A stretch of DNA of 46,529 nt from Marmoricola sp. (GCA_025965195.1 JAOPXK010000089.1:1-46529), one strand, 5' to 3'; positions 1 to 10,836 are shown, counted from the first letter of the stretch. Notes: generated by a model from the letters alone, not told the origin. Numbers and translations are program-made.

Positions 1-28
1 TACGGATCGGGTTGATCGAACGTGGCAT
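1..28 (-). CDS. 5' end of an unidentified leftward gene (partial)
   Basis: An ATG read leftward from base 28 opens a frame (Met-Pro-Arg-Ser-Ile-Asn-Pro-Ile-Arg) that runs off the left edge. A purine-rich GGGAG lies about 6 nt upstream on that strand, consistent with a ribosome binding site. Only nine codons are visible, so no product can be named. It would be divergent from the propeller gene at 178, and the roughly 150 nt between them would hold both promoters. Confidence 0.4.
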
Positions 29-177
29 CGTGAGCTCCCTTCGGATGCGACTCGGTTGACTCTGAACCTAGGCAGCGGATCGGTCAGTTGGGTCACGCCG
101 GTGTGACATTTGTGTGAACGAGTCCTCACTCCGCGGAGGGGCTCCCCAGCGACCGCCATCAGGGTTAATGTCGGTCC

Positions 178-1275
178 ATGGCCGACACTGTCCTGATGGT
201 GGGGACCCGGAAGGGTCTGTGGATCGGCCGATCCGACCCACGGCGTACGGCGTGGACGTGGACCGGCCCGCACTTCGACATGCAAGAGGTCTACTCGTGC
301 ATGGTCGACACCCGCGGGGCCAGACCCAGGCTGCTCGTCGGCGCCACCTCCGGATGGACCGGCCCGCAGGTCTACCGGTCCGACGACCTGGGTGAGACCT
401 GGCAGGAGACTCCCGGCGGAGCGATCCGCTTTCCGGAGGACACCGGCGCCTCGGTCGAGCGCGTCTGGCAGCTCGTGCCCGGCACGTCCGACGAGGTGGT
501 GTACGCCGGCACCGAGCCGGGTGCCGTCTTCCGCTCCGATGACCGCGGCGAGACCTTTACGCTCGAACGTGCGCTGTGGGACCACCCGCACCGTCCGCAG
601 TGGAACGCCGGCTTCGGCGGCCAGGCCTTCCACACCGTGCTGCCGCACCCGACCGATCCGCAGTCGGTGACCGTGGCCCTCTCGACCGGCGGCGTCTACC
701 AGACCGCCGACGGGGGAGGCTCGTGGGAGCCGCGCAACCAGGGGATCATCGCGGAGTTCCTGCCCGAAGGTCAGCAGTACCCTGCGTTCGGCCAGTGCGT
801 GCACAAGGTTGCCCGCCATCCGTCGGCACCTGCGCGGCTGTTCGCCCAGAACCACGGTGGCGTCTACCGCTCCGACGACCACGGTGTCTCCTGGAAGTCG
901 ATCGCGGACGGCCTGCCGGTCGACTTCGGCTTCCCGATCGTCGTACACCCGCACGAGCCGGACACGATCTTCGTGTTCCCGATCCAGGGCGGGGAGCGCC
1001 GCTATCCCAAGGACGCCCGCGCCCGGGTCTGGCGGTCCAGGGACGCGGGGGAGTCCTGGCAGGAACTCGGGGACGGCCTTCCCGATGACTTCTTCGTGGC
1101 CGTGATGCGCGACGCGATGACCGCCGACGACCACGAGACGGCGGGCCTCTATTTCGGCGCGCGCAATGGTGGCGTCTGGGCTTCTGTCGACACCGGCGAG
1201 CACTGGTCCCAGGTGAACGTCAACCTCCCCGACGTGATGGTCGTCCGCGCGGCAACGGTCGAGGTTGCGAGCTAG
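178..1275 (+). CDS. Asp-box (BNR) beta-propeller protein, sialidase/photosystem-stability-factor-like fold
   Basis: The 365-residue protein carries about six Asp-box motifs of the SxDxGxTW kind, for example YRSDDLGETW, FRSDDRGETF, YRSDDHGVSW, WRSRDAGESW and WASVDTGEHW. These are hallmarks of sialidase-like and Ycf48-like beta-propellers. There is no signal peptide, so it is probably cytoplasmic. The sialidase arginine triad and FRIP motif are not evident, so glycosidase activity should not be assumed. The start is supported by a TAATGT -10 at 166-171 placed 6 nt before the ATG, indicating a leaderless mRNA. GTCAC (92-96) and GTGAC (103-107) form an inverted repeat upstream and could be an operator. 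The substrate is unknown. Confidence 0.75.
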   Translation: MADTVLMVGTRKGLWIGRSDPRRTAWTWTGPHFDMQEVYSCMVDTRGARPRLLVGATSGWTGPQVYRSDDLGETWQETPGGAIRFPEDTGASVERVWQLVPGTSDEVVYAGTEPGAVFRSDDRGETFTLERALWDHPHRPQWNAGFGGQAFHTVLPHPTDPQSVTVALSTGGVYQTADGGGSWEPRNQGIIAEFLPEGQQYPAFGQCVHKVARHPSAPARLFAQNHGGVYRSDDHGVSWKSIADGLPVDFGFPIVVHPHEPDTIFVFPIQGGERRYPKDARARVWRSRDAGESWQELGDGLPDDFFVAVMRDAMTADDHETAGLYFGARNGGVWASVDTGEHWSQVNVNLPDVMVVRAATVEVAS

Positions 1276-1335
1276 CTGCTTTCCGCGTGCCGACCACCTG
1301 GCTAACCGGATGGCGCCTCCGACTAGCCTTGGGGC

Positions 1336-3015
1336 ATGACCCAGCCCGACATCAAGCCCCGTAGTCGCGACGTCACCGATGGCCTCGAGAAGGCCGCCGC
1401 ACGCGGGATGCTCCGCGCGGTAGGCATGGGTGACGCGGACTTTGCCAAGCCGCAGATCGGTGTCGCGTCGAGCTGGAACGAGATCACCCCCTGCAACCTG
1501 TCGCTGGACCGGCTCGCGAAGGCCGTGAAGAACGGCGTGCACGCGGGTGGTGGCTACCCGCTCGAGTTCGGCACGATCTCGGTCTCCGACGGCATCTCGA
1601 TGGGTCACGAGGGGATGCACTACTCACTTGTCTCGCGTGAGGTCATCGCCGACTCGGTCGAGACCGTGATGATGGCCGAGCGACTCGACGGGTCGGTGCT
1701 GCTGGCCGGCTGTGACAAGTCGCTGCCCGGCATGCTGATGGCGGCCGCCCGCCTCGACCTGGCATCGGTCTTCCTGTACGCCGGTTCGACGATGCCGGGT
1801 TCGGTCGACGGTCATGACGTGACGATCATCGATGCCTTCGAGGCTGTCGGCGCGTGTCTGGCAGGCAAGATCACCCGGGCCGAGGTCGACCGCATCGAGC
1901 GCGCGATCTGCCCGGGCGAAGGCGCCTGTGGCGGCATGTACACCGCGAACACGATGGCGTCCGTGGGCGAGGCCCTGGGCATGAGCCTTCCCGGGAGCGC
2001 CGCCCCGCCCGCCGTCGACCGTCGCCGTGACGGATTCGCGCACAGGTCGGGCGAGGCCGTTGTCGAGATGCTTCGTCAGGGCATCACTGCCCGCCAGATC
2101 ATGACGATGCCTGCCTTCGAGAACGCGATCGCGGTCGTGATGGCGCTCGGCGGCTCGACCAACGCCGTCCTCCACCTGCTGGCGATCGCCCGCGAGGCCG
2201 AGGTCGACCTGACCATCGACGACTTCAACCGGATCGGTGACAAGGTGCCGCACCTGGCCGACCTGAAGCCGTTCGGCAAGTACGTCATGAACGACATCGA
2301 CAAGGTCGGTGGCATCCCGATGGTGATGAAGGCCCTGCTCGATGCCGGCATGATGCACGGCGACGTGCTCACCGTGACCGGCAAGACGATGGCCGAGAAC
2401 CTCGCCGCCATCGCGCCTCCCGGGCTCGACGGCACCGTCATCCGCTCTCTCGACAAGCCGATCCACAAGAGCGGCGGGCTGACGATCCTCAAGGGCTCGC
2501 TGGCTCCTGAGGGCGCCGTGGTGAAGAGCGCCGGCTTCGACGACGAGGTGTTCACCGGCACGGCCCGTGTCTTCGACGGCGAGCGGGCTGCACTCGACGC
2601 GCTCACCGAGGGCAAGATCCTTGCCAACGACGTCGTGGTGCTGCGCTACGAGGGCCCCAAGGGTGGTCCCGGAATGCGCGAGATGCTCGCGATCACCGGT
2701 GCGATCAAGGGCGCCGGACTCGGCAAGGACGTGCTGCTGATCACCGACGGCCGCTTCTCCGGCGGAACGACCGGCCTCTGCGTCGGCCACATCGCGCCCG
2801 AGGCCGTCGACGCCGGTCCGATCGCGTTCGTCCGTGACGGCGACCAGATCACGCTCGACGTGGCCAACCGGACGCTCGAGCTGGCGGTCTCCGCCGAGGA
2901 GCTTGCCGCTCGCCAGGTGGGCTGGTCGCCGCGGCCACCGAAGTACACGAAGGGCGTGCTCGGCAAGTACGCCAAGGTCGTCCAGTCGGCCGCACACGGC
3001 GCGGTCTGCGGTTAG
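1336..3015 (+). CDS. ilvD: Dihydroxy-acid dehydratase
   Basis: Catalyses the third common step of branched-chain amino acid synthesis, dehydrating 2,3-dihydroxy-isovalerate and 2,3-dihydroxy-3-methylvalerate to the 2-keto acids. The 559-residue length is standard for the IlvD/Edd family. The Fe-S cluster cysteines are Cys53 (ITPCNLSL), Cys126 (AGCDKSLPG) and Cys198 ([14 protein letters not shown]), and the C-terminal GRFSGGT signature is present. A TAGCCT -10 at 1324-1329 sits 6 nt before the ATG, so the message is probably leaderless. It has no attenuator and lies 4 kb from ilvB. The PNPOx-like gene at 3025 follows after 9 nt and is probably co-transcribed. Confidence 0.97.
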   Translation: MTQPDIKPRSRDVTDGLEKAAARGMLRAVGMGDADFAKPQIGVASSWNEITPCNLSLDRLAKAVKNGVHAGGGYPLEFGTISVSDGISMGHEGMHYSLVSREVIADSVETVMMAERLDGSVLLAGCDKSLPGMLMAAARLDLASVFLYAGSTMPGSVDGHDVTIIDAFEAVGACLAGKITRAEVDRIERAICPGEGACGGMYTANTMASVGEALGMSLPGSAAPPAVDRRRDGFAHRSGEAVVEMLRQGITARQIMTMPAFENAIAVVMALGGSTNAVLHLLAIAREAEVDLTIDDFNRIGDKVPHLADLKPFGKYVMNDIDKVGGIPMVMKALLDAGMMHGDVLTVTGKTMAENLAAIAPPGLDGTVIRSLDKPIHKSGGLTILKGSLAPEGAVVKSAGFDDEVFTGTARVFDGERAALDALTEGKILANDVVVLRYEGPKGGPGMREMLAITGAIKGAGLGKDVLLITDGRFSGGTTGLCVGHIAPEAVDAGPIAFVRDGDQITLDVANRTLELAVSAEELAARQVGWSPRPPKYTKGVLGKYAKVVQSAAHGAVCG

Positions 3016-3024
3016 TCGCTCGCC

Positions 3025-3585
3025 ATGGGCCACGTGCACGAGCGCATCGACGACCGGCTGCGCGAGTTCATCGAGGCGCAACACGTCTTCTTCGTGGCGA
3101 CCGCGCCGTCGGGGACCGGCGGACACGTCAACGTCTCTCCGAAGGGGATCGACGGCAGCTTCGTCGTCGTCGACGACCACACGGTCGCCTACCTCGACCT
3201 GACGGCCAGCGGCGCCGAGACGATCGCGCACCTGCGTGACAATGGCCGGATCACGATCATGTTCTGCTCCTTCGAACGGACCCCGAACGTCGTACGTCTC
3301 CAGGGCCAGGGGCGTTTCGTCACGACGTACGACGATGAGTTCGCGGCCTGGGCCGGACGCTTTCCCGACAATCCCGCTGCCCGAGCCGTGGTCGTCGTGG
3401 ACGTGGAGCGGGTCAGCGACTCGTGCGGCTACGCCCTCCCGCTGCTGGAGTACGTCGACGAGCGCGACCTGCTCACCCCGAACATGGAACGACGGGGTCC
3501 CGACGGGATTCGGGACTACCGCCGGCTGAAGAACCGGACCAGCATCGACGGGCTGCCGGCGTACGACTTCGACCCGGAGCCCTGA
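3025..3585 (+). CDS. Pyridoxamine 5'-phosphate oxidase-like flavin-binding protein
   Basis: A 186-residue protein with the split-barrel PNPOx-like pattern: an N-terminal FFVATAPSG...HVNVSPKG strand pair, followed by a central strand region ending with ITIMFCSFERTPNVVRLQG. The family binds FMN or F420 and reduces or oxidises varied substrates; true pyridoxamine phosphate oxidase activity is unlikely for this subgroup. It starts 9 nt after ilvD without a strong ribosome binding site, implying read-through from the ilvD promoter. The linkage to ilvD is positional only. The presence of cofC elsewhere in the window makes F420 a possible cofactor, but that is inference. Confidence 0.8.
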   Translation: MGHVHERIDDRLREFIEAQHVFFVATAPSGTGGHVNVSPKGIDGSFVVVDDHTVAYLDLTASGAETIAHLRDNGRITIMFCSFERTPNVVRLQGQGRFVTTYDDEFAAWAGRFPDNPAARAVVVVDVERVSDSCGYALPLLEYVDERDLLTPNMERRGPDGIRDYRRLKNRTSIDGLPAYDFDPEP

Positions 3586-3616
3586 GACCGGGAATTTCCG
3601 AGCCGGCAACGGTCTC
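3584..3616 (+). terminator. Possible terminator after the ilvD-PNPOx unit
   Basis: GAGACCG (3584-3590, overlapping the stop codon) and CGGTCTC (3610-3616) are perfect 7-base inverted arms around a 19-nt loop. There is no T-tract, so the assignment is tentative. Its position right at the end of the unit supports it. Confidence 0.35.
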
Positions 3617-3665
3617 GTGGCCGCGTCTACGCCCTTGGTGCGGTCGGCGTACCTAGGCTCAGGGC

Positions 3666-4613
3666 ATGAACCGTCGGGGGATCGCCTTTTCAGCCGTGCT
3701 CGTGGTGCTGACCTCGGTGACCGCATGTTCGAGTGATGTGGAGTCATCGGATCAGGGCGCGACGCACACGACTCGCACCACGCACGCGAAGACCACACCG
3801 GTCGCGCACGATGTCGTTCCGAAGCCAGTTCCGACGCTGCCCAATGGTGGCTATCGGGTCTTCGACCACAACTTCCTGGTGGCCTACTACGGCACTGCGG
3901 GCACCGGCTCGCTCGGTGTGCTGGGGGAAGCGGGGCCGGATCAGATCATGCCGAGGCTGCTCAGGGCCGCGAAGCCGTTCGCCCGCCCGGGCCGCCCCAC
4001 CCAGCCGGTCTTCGAGCTGATCGTGTCGGTCGCCCAGGCTTCGGCGGGCGCCGGCGGCGACTACAGCAACGACATCGACCGCTCGGCCGTGCAGCGCTAC
4101 ATCGACGCCGCCCATCGCCATCGGGTGCTGCTGGTGCTCGACCTGCAGACCGGTCGGTCCGACTTCCTCACCGTCGCGAAGCGGTGGGCGTGGGCGCTCA
4201 AGGACCCCTGGGTGGGCCTCGCTCTGGATCCGGAATGGCGGATGGGTCCGCACCAGGTCCCGGCACACGTGATCGGTTCGGTCAGCGCGTCCGAGGTGAA
4301 CCGTACGTCGGCCTGGCTCAACCAGCTCACCGCGACGAACCGGCTGCCACAGAAGGTGTTCATGCTGCACCAGTTCACGCCGAGCATGATCCGCAACATC
4401 GGCAAGATCTCGCGGCGGACGCACCTGGTGCTGGTCCAGCACATCGACGGCTACGGACCACCGAAGGCCAAGCTTGCGACGTACAACCGGGTCTCACGAC
4501 CGCACAGGTTCCGGATGGGCTTCAAGCTCTTCTACGACGAGGACAAGCCCCGGATGACACCCGCCCAGGTTCTGCGCGAGCTGCCGCGGGTGCGGTTCGT
4601 CAGCTTCCAGTGA
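3666..4613 (+). CDS. Secreted lipoprotein of unknown function
   Basis: A 315-residue protein beginning with a lipoprotein signal: a basic MNRRG, a hydrophobic stretch, and a lipobox ending SVTAC with the lipidated Cys at about residue 21, then a Ser/Thr/Asp-rich linker. The mature part has alternating strand/helix segments (VAYYGTAG, PVFELIVSVAQ, VLLVLDLQTGRS, VGLALDPEWRMG, KVFMLHQF, LVLVQHIDGYG), which looks like a TIM-barrel. The repeated Asp/Glu/His at strand ends would suit an enzyme acting on envelope glycans. I do not recognise a named family. A TAGGCT -10 at 3654-3659 is 6 nt before the ATG (leaderless). Confidence 0.7.
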   Translation: MNRRGIAFSAVLVVLTSVTACSSDVESSDQGATHTTRTTHAKTTPVAHDVVPKPVPTLPNGGYRVFDHNFLVAYYGTAGTGSLGVLGEAGPDQIMPRLLRAAKPFARPGRPTQPVFELIVSVAQASAGAGGDYSNDIDRSAVQRYIDAAHRHRVLLVLDLQTGRSDFLTVAKRWAWALKDPWVGLALDPEWRMGPHQVPAHVIGSVSASEVNRTSAWLNQLTATNRLPQKVFMLHQFTPSMIRNIGKISRRTHLVLVQHIDGYGPPKAKLATYNRVSRPHRFRMGFKLFYDEDKPRMTPAQVLRELPRVRFVSFQ

Positions 4614-4669
4614 CCGTGGGCGGCAAATCTCGCATGCGCTTCGACCGACCAAGTCGCTAACGTCGCCGC

Positions 4670-5371
4670 ATGCCAATCAACGAGTACGACCAGCCCATCG
4701 GCGAGCCGGTGCCGGACTGGTCGCCGCGCCCGCCTGTCCGGCCGGTCACCCTCACGGGCCGGACCTGCGTTGTCGAGCCGCTGGCCGCCGCCCACGTCGA
4801 CGGACTCCACGACGCTCTTGTCGAGAGGTCCGGCCCGCAACTGTGGACCTACCTGCCGCACGGGCCCTTCACGGATCGCGCGGGCTTCACGGCGTACGTC
4901 GAGTCGGTTGGTGTGATGCCGGGTCTGACGCCGTTCGTGGTGCTCGACGGAGCCGGAGCTCCCCTGGGCGTGCTCAGCTACCTCCGCAACGACCCTGCTC
5001 AGGGGTCCGTCGAAGTCGGGCACGTCGTGCTGTCGGAGGTGTTGCAGCGAAGCACCCTCGCGACCGAGGCGCAGTTCTTGTTGATGCAGCACGTCTTCGA
5101 CGATCTCGGCTACCGCCGCTACGAGTGGAAGTGTGACTCCCTCAACGGACCCTCGCGGAAGGCCGCCGCCCGACTGGGATTCCGGCATGAAGGCCGGTTC
5201 TCCAAGGCGCTGGTCTACAAGGGCCGCAACCGCGACACCGACTGGTTTGCGATCACCGACGACGACTGGCCGCGGTTGAAGAAGGCCTACGACACCTGGC
5301 TGGCGCCGGCGAACTTCGATGCAGCCGGTCGTCAGCGCACCTCGCTCGCGGACCTCACGAACGAGTCCTGA
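4670..5371 (+). CDS. GNAT N-acetyltransferase (RimJ/RimL-like)
   Basis: A 233-residue protein of the GNAT_3 type. An N-terminal segment (DQPIGEPVPDWSPRPPVRP) precedes the acetyltransferase domain, which covers roughly residues 24-185: TLTGRTCVVEPL, the central PLGVLSYLRNDPAQGSVEVGHVVL strand, LATEAQFLLMQHVFDDLGYRR, and SRKAAARLGFRHEGRF. Such enzymes transfer acetyl from acetyl-CoA to amines or protein N-termini; the substrate is unknown. A TAACGT -10 at 4658-4663 lies 6 nt before the ATG (leaderless). Its stop codon abuts the stop codon of the convergent permease at 5372 with no spacer, so transcripts must overlap. Confidence 0.85.
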   Translation: MPINEYDQPIGEPVPDWSPRPPVRPVTLTGRTCVVEPLAAAHVDGLHDALVERSGPQLWTYLPHGPFTDRAGFTAYVESVGVMPGLTPFVVLDGAGAPLGVLSYLRNDPAQGSVEVGHVVLSEVLQRSTLATEAQFLLMQHVFDDLGYRRYEWKCDSLNGPSRKAAARLGFRHEGRFSKALVYKGRNRDTDWFAITDDDWPRLKKAYDTWLAPANFDAAGRQRTSLADLTNES

Positions 5372-7030
5372 TCAGCCGGCGTCGCTGAAGGCCGCTTCCT
5401 CCTCGTCGCTGTCACGCTCGGCCTCGACGATGTGCTCGTTGATCCGGTCAGCGGGCAGGGCCAGGTGGACCGCCCAGTAGAAGACGCCGACCGAGAGCAG
5501 CGCGGCGAGCCCGATCGCCGGCCAGAAGCCGACCCAGCCCTTGCCGCCCCCAAAGTCTCCGATGAACGACAGCGTCGCCAGCAGGACCAGCCAGACGGGC
5601 ACCCACAGCCCGGTCAGGAAGTCGAGGGGTGCGGTCTCCTTGCTGATGTTCTCGTGGAGGACCAGCAGGGCCCAGCCGAGGAGGACGGTGACGAAGAGCT
5701 TCCAGTCGATGTCCCATCCGGTCCAGTAGACGATCAGGTTGCTCGACCAGAACCCCAGGATCGGGATCAGATCGCCACCGGGCAGCCGGAAGGTGCGCTC
5801 CTGGTCAGGCAGCCGCCGGCGAAGCGCGGCAAGGACCAGGGGACCGGAGCCGAAGGACAGCACGGTCGCCGAGGTGATGAAGCCGACCAGCTGCTGCCAG
5901 CTGGGGAACGGCAACAAGACGATGAGCCCGACGACGAACCCGAGGACCAGGCTGATCAGCGGCGCTCCACGCGAGGTCGTCCGGGCCAGCCCGCTCGGGG
6001 CGTTGCCGTTGCGGGCCATCGCGTAGGTCATCCGTGCGGAGGTGGTCGTGTAGATCAGGCCCGTGTCTCCGGGGGAGATGAAGGCGTCGATGTAGAGCAG
6101 GGTGGCCAGCCAGCCCACTCCGATCAGCGAGGCGATTGCAGCCAGCGGACCGAACGAGTTGGCGAAGTCCAGCTTGGACCAGCCATGCGAGCTCATCAGG
6201 TCCTCCGGTCGGACCGAACCGATGAAGGCGATCTGGAGAAGGATGTAGAGGACTGCGGTGATCAGGATCGAGCCGACCACGGCCAGCGGGATGTTGCGCT
6301 TCGGGTTCGAGCCCTCGCCGGCGAGCTCGATCGCCTGCCGGAAGCCGAGGTAGGAGAACACGATGCCCGACGTCGCAACCGCGGAGAAGACGCCCTTCCA
6401 GCCGTGGGTGATGAAGCCGTACTCGTGGAAGTTGGAGCCGTGGAACGCGGTGACGAGGAAGGTCACGATGACCAGGACGATCATCACCAGCTTCCAGCCG
6501 ACCAGCACATTGTTGATCCGGGCGAACCAGCTGATGCCGATGTAGTTCACGACCACGAAGAAGGCCAGCAGCACGACTGCCGCTCCGTAGCCGAGCGCAG
6601 TCAGGGTGTGCACGGTCTCACCCCCGACGGTGTGCGCCTTGGTGAAGTCGGCGTACTTCGTCGCGTACTGCAGCGCGCCCTCGACCTCGATCGGAGCGGT
6701 GGTGGCCGCGGCTACCCAGGTGATCCAGCCCGAGGTGAAGCTCGCGAACGATCCGAAGGCCAGGTGCGGGAACCGGACCACGCCGCCGGCGATGGGGAAC
6801 ATCGAGCCGAGCTCGGCGTACACCAGGCCGATCAGCATCACCATCACGGCGCCGATGCACCACGAGATGATCGCCGCCGGTCCGGTCTCCTGGGCCGCGG
6901 TCAGCGCACCGAAGAGCCAACCGGATCCGATGATCGAGCCGACACTCGCGAAGAGCAGGCCAACGATCCCGAGTTCTCGTTTGAGCGAATGGCCCGATGG
7001 ACTCTTGGCCGCTGTTTGCGTTGAGGTCAT
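5372..7030 (-). CDS. APC-superfamily amino acid permease
   Basis: An integral membrane transporter of about 552 residues with roughly twelve hydrophobic segments. The N-terminal LxASVGSIIGSGWLFG helix is the glycine-rich first transmembrane motif of amino acid-polyamine-organocation carriers. The family couples amino acid or amine uptake to ion gradients at the inner membrane. It is a clear paralogue of the permease at 18765 (shared RELGIVGLLF/REVGLIGLLW and GPAAIISW segments). I chose the ATG at 7030 because it aligns with that paralogue; an ATG at 7042 in frame adds four residues, and neither has a convincing ribosome binding site. Substrate cannot be assigned. Confidence 0.88.
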   Translation of the reverse strand: MTSTQTAAKSPSGHSLKRELGIVGLLFASVGSIIGSGWLFGALTAAQETGPAAIISWCIGAVMVMLIGLVYAELGSMFPIAGGVVRFPHLAFGSFASFTSGWITWVAAATTAPIEVEGALQYATKYADFTKAHTVGGETVHTLTALGYGAAVVLLAFFVVVNYIGISWFARINNVLVGWKLVMIVLVIVTFLVTAFHGSNFHEYGFITHGWKGVFSAVATSGIVFSYLGFRQAIELAGEGSNPKRNIPLAVVGSILITAVLYILLQIAFIGSVRPEDLMSSHGWSKLDFANSFGPLAAIASLIGVGWLATLLYIDAFISPGDTGLIYTTTSARMTYAMARNGNAPSGLARTTSRGAPLISLVLGFVVGLIVLLPFPSWQQLVGFITSATVLSFGSGPLVLAALRRRLPDQERTFRLPGGDLIPILGFWSSNLIVYWTGWDIDWKLFVTVLLGWALLVLHENISKETAPLDFLTGLWVPVWLVLLATLSFIGDFGGGKGWVGFWPAIGLAALLSVGVFYWAVHLALPADRINEHIVEAERDSDEEEAAFSDAG

Positions 7031-7149
7031 GGGCAACTGCATGCCCTAGTTGACGGATGCACAAACCTTTGGCGCCCAGGGCGACGCGATTCCGGGCGGC
7101 CACATACCGGGATCGGAGTTCCACATCTTGGGACTCCTGTCACACTGAG

Positions 7150-7178
7150 TTGACGGAGATCAAGCCCGCGGGGAGTCT
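7150..7178 (+). promoter_or_regulatory. Promoter of the ilvB leader
   Basis: TTGACG at 7150-7155, a 17-nt spacer, then GAGTCT at 7173-7178. The start point would fall about 7 nt later, at or next to the ATG of the leader peptide at 7185, so the leader would be translated from a leaderless end. Confidence 0.6.
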
Positions 7179-7184
7179 TGGCTC

Positions 7185-7229
7185 ATGCGTTTTCAGAACC
7201 TCGTAGTACGCCCACGACGCGTAGGCTGA
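7185..7229 (+). CDS. ilvB leader peptide (14 aa, Leu-Val-Val)
   Basis: A short frame encoding MRFQNLVVRPRRVG. It contains tandem Leu-Val-Val codons (CTC GTA GTA, 7200-7208) and a third Val codon; all three Val codons are GTA, which is uncommon in the neighbouring genes. It ends 5 nt before a hairpin followed by a T-tract and lies 122 nt ahead of ilvB. Leader peptides rich in branched-chain residues are known ahead of ilvB in other actinobacteria. The inferred mechanism is ribosome stalling when charged tRNA-Leu or tRNA-Val is scarce, which prevents terminator formation. The peptide itself probably has no function. Confidence 0.8.
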   Translation: MRFQNLVVRPRRVG

Positions 7230-7233
7230 GCCA

Positions 7234-7288
7234 CCCCGGCTGCAGCACACGCGTCACCCTCCGTCGCCGACAGGCCGGGGGGTTTTTT
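7234..7288 (+). terminator. Transcription attenuator ahead of ilvB
   Basis: CCCCGGC (7234-7240) pairs with GCCGGGG (7274-7280), extended by TG/CA with a bulged G. The loop is long, and the 3' arm runs into six Ts (7283-7288). It sits between the leader peptide and ilvB, the classical place for an attenuation terminator. Confidence 0.75.
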
Positions 7289-7351
7289 GTTGGCCAAAGA
7301 CAAGCCAAAGACAACAGCAGTACCTGACCGAGAAGAAGGCCTGAGGAAGAG

Positions 7352-9126
7352 ATGAGCGACAACGGAGCCGACGCAGCCCACGGGGCTGCCGTCACCGGTG
7401 CGCAGAGCCTGATCAAGTCCCTGGAGTGTGCGGGCGCCGAGAACATCTTCGGCATCCCGGGTGGCGCGATCCTCCCGGCGTACGACCCCCTCTTCGACTC
7501 GAAGATCCGCCACATCCTGGTTCGCCACGAACAGGGCGCGGGCCACGCCGCGCAGGGGTACGCCACCGCGACCGGCAAGGTCGGCGTCTGCATGGCGACC
7601 TCGGGTCCGGGTGCCACCAACCTGGTCACCCCGATCGCGGACGCCTACATGGACTCGGTCCCGATGGTGGCCGTCACCGGTCAGGTCGGCGCCGCCTTCA
7701 TCGGTACGGACGCCTTCCAGGAAGCCGACATCCGCGGCATCACGATGCCGATCACCAAGCACAACTTCCTCGTCACCGACCCGGCCGAGATCCCGCGGAC
7801 GATCGCCGAGGCCTTCTACCTGGCGTCCACCGGACGCCCCGGACCGGTCCTCGTCGACGTGGCGAAGTCGGCGCTGACCTCGATGACGACGTTCAACTGG
7901 CCCACCGAGATCAACCTGCCCGGCTACCGACCTGTCACCAGGCCGCACTCGAAGCAGATCAGGGAGGCCTCGCGGCTGATCCTCGAGGCCCGCCGGCCGG
8001 TGTTGTACGTCGGCGGCGGTGTGATCCGGGCGCGCGCGTCGAAGGAGCTCCGGGTCCTCGCCGAGATGACCGGCATGCCCGTTGTCACGACGCTGATGGC
8101 CCGGGGTGCGTTCCCCGACAGCCACCCGCAGCACCTCGGCATGCCCGGCATGCACGGCACGGTCTCCGCGGTCGCCGGCCTGCAGAAGAGCGACCTGATC
8201 ATCAGCCTGGGTGCGCGGTTCGACGATCGGGTGACCGGCAACCTCGACTCGTTCGCCCCCAACGCCAAGGTGATCCACGCCGACATCGACCCGGCCGAGA
8301 TCGGCAAGAACCGCATCGTCGACGTGCCGATCGTGGGCGACTGCCGCGAGGTGATCGCCGACCTGATCGTCGCGCTGCAGGCCGAGCAGGACGCCGGCAA
8401 CACCGGTGACTACGAAGGCTGGGTGAAGTTCCTCGCCGACATCAAGGCGCGCTACCCGCTGGCCTACGACACCCCTGCCGAGGGCCTGGCGCCGCAGTAC
8501 GTCATCCAGCGGCTGGGCCAGATCAGCGGCCCGGAGTCGATCTACTGCTCGGGCGTCGGCCAGCACCAGATGTGGGCCACGCACTACGTCGGCTTCGAGA
8601 ACCCCAACACCTGGATCAACTCCGGTGGTCTGGGCACGATGGGCTTCGCCGTACCAGCCGCGATGGGTGCCAAGGTCGGCATGCCCGACAGCACCGTCTG
8701 GGCGATCGACGGCGACGGCTGCTTCCAGATGACCAACCAGGAACTCGCGACCTGCACGATCGAGAACATCCCGATCAAGGTCGCGATCATCAACAACGAG
8801 TCGCTCGGCATGGTCCGGCAGTGGCAGACGCTGTTCTACAACAGTCGTTACAGCAATACCGACCTCCACACTGGCCCCAAGAGGCGGATCCCCGACTTCG
8901 TCAAGCTTGCCGAGGCGTACGGCGCGGTCGGGCTGTCGTGTGACAACGCGAGCGACGTCGACGCGACCATCAACAAGGCCATGGAGATCAACGACGTCCC
9001 CGTCGTGGTCGACTTCCGCGTGCACCGCGACGCGATGGTCTGGCCGATGGTCGCCGCCGGCACCTCGAACGACGCCATCCAGTACGCGCGAGATCTCGCG
9101 CCCGACTTCGATGAGGATGATCTCTG

Positions 9127-9127
<1 letters not shown>
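7352..9127 (+). CDS. ilvB: Acetolactate synthase large (catalytic) subunit
   Basis: Condenses two pyruvates to 2-acetolactate, or pyruvate with 2-ketobutyrate to 2-aceto-2-hydroxybutyrate, using thiamine diphosphate, FAD and Mg2+. The 591-residue protein has the catalytic glutamate Glu60 in [14 protein letters not shown], the FAD-domain [10 protein letters not shown] segment, and the ThDP-binding motif from GDG at about 454-456 to INNE at about 480. GAGGAAGAG just before the ATG is a good ribosome binding site, so unlike many neighbours this gene has a 5' leader. That leader contains a Leu-Val-Val attenuator. Its stop overlaps the ilvN start (TGATG), indicating translational coupling of the two subunits. 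Confidence 0.98.
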
Positions 9128-10759
<1,632 letters not shown>

Positions 10760-10768
10760 TTTGTGCTG

Positions 10769-10796
10769 CGAATTCACTGGGTACCCAGCGAATTCG
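10769..10796. repeat. Near-perfect 28-bp palindrome after ilvC
   Basis: CGAATTC (10769-10775) and GAATTCG (10790-10796) flank CTGGGTACCCAG (10777-10788), itself a perfect palindrome. The only break in symmetry is one base pair (A10776 versus C10789). It starts 9 nt after the ilvC stop. It could be a DNA-level binding site or part of the 3' processing region. Confidence 0.75.
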
Positions 10797-10830
10797 ACGC
10801 TCCCCGTGCGAAACATTGCACGGGGAGCGT
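10797..10830. terminator. Bidirectional terminator between ilvC and the RNA ligase-like gene
   Basis: Perfect 13-base arms (10797-10809 and 10818-10830; core CTCCCCGTGC/GCACGGGGAG) enclose the 8-nt loop GAAACATT. It lies between two converging genes. There is no long T-run, as is usual in high-GC actinobacteria. Confidence 0.8.
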
Positions 10831-10836
10831 GCAATT

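Noticed and set aside
1624-3798. Very long minus-strand open frame opposite ilvD and its neighbour
   Set aside because: An artefact of GC-rich third positions on the real plus-strand genes; its translation is Arg/Asp/Val/Gly-rich with no motif.
7193-9025. 610-codon minus-strand frame opposite ilvB
   Set aside because: Mirror of the ilvB codon bias; low-complexity translation, no start signals, crosses the attenuator.
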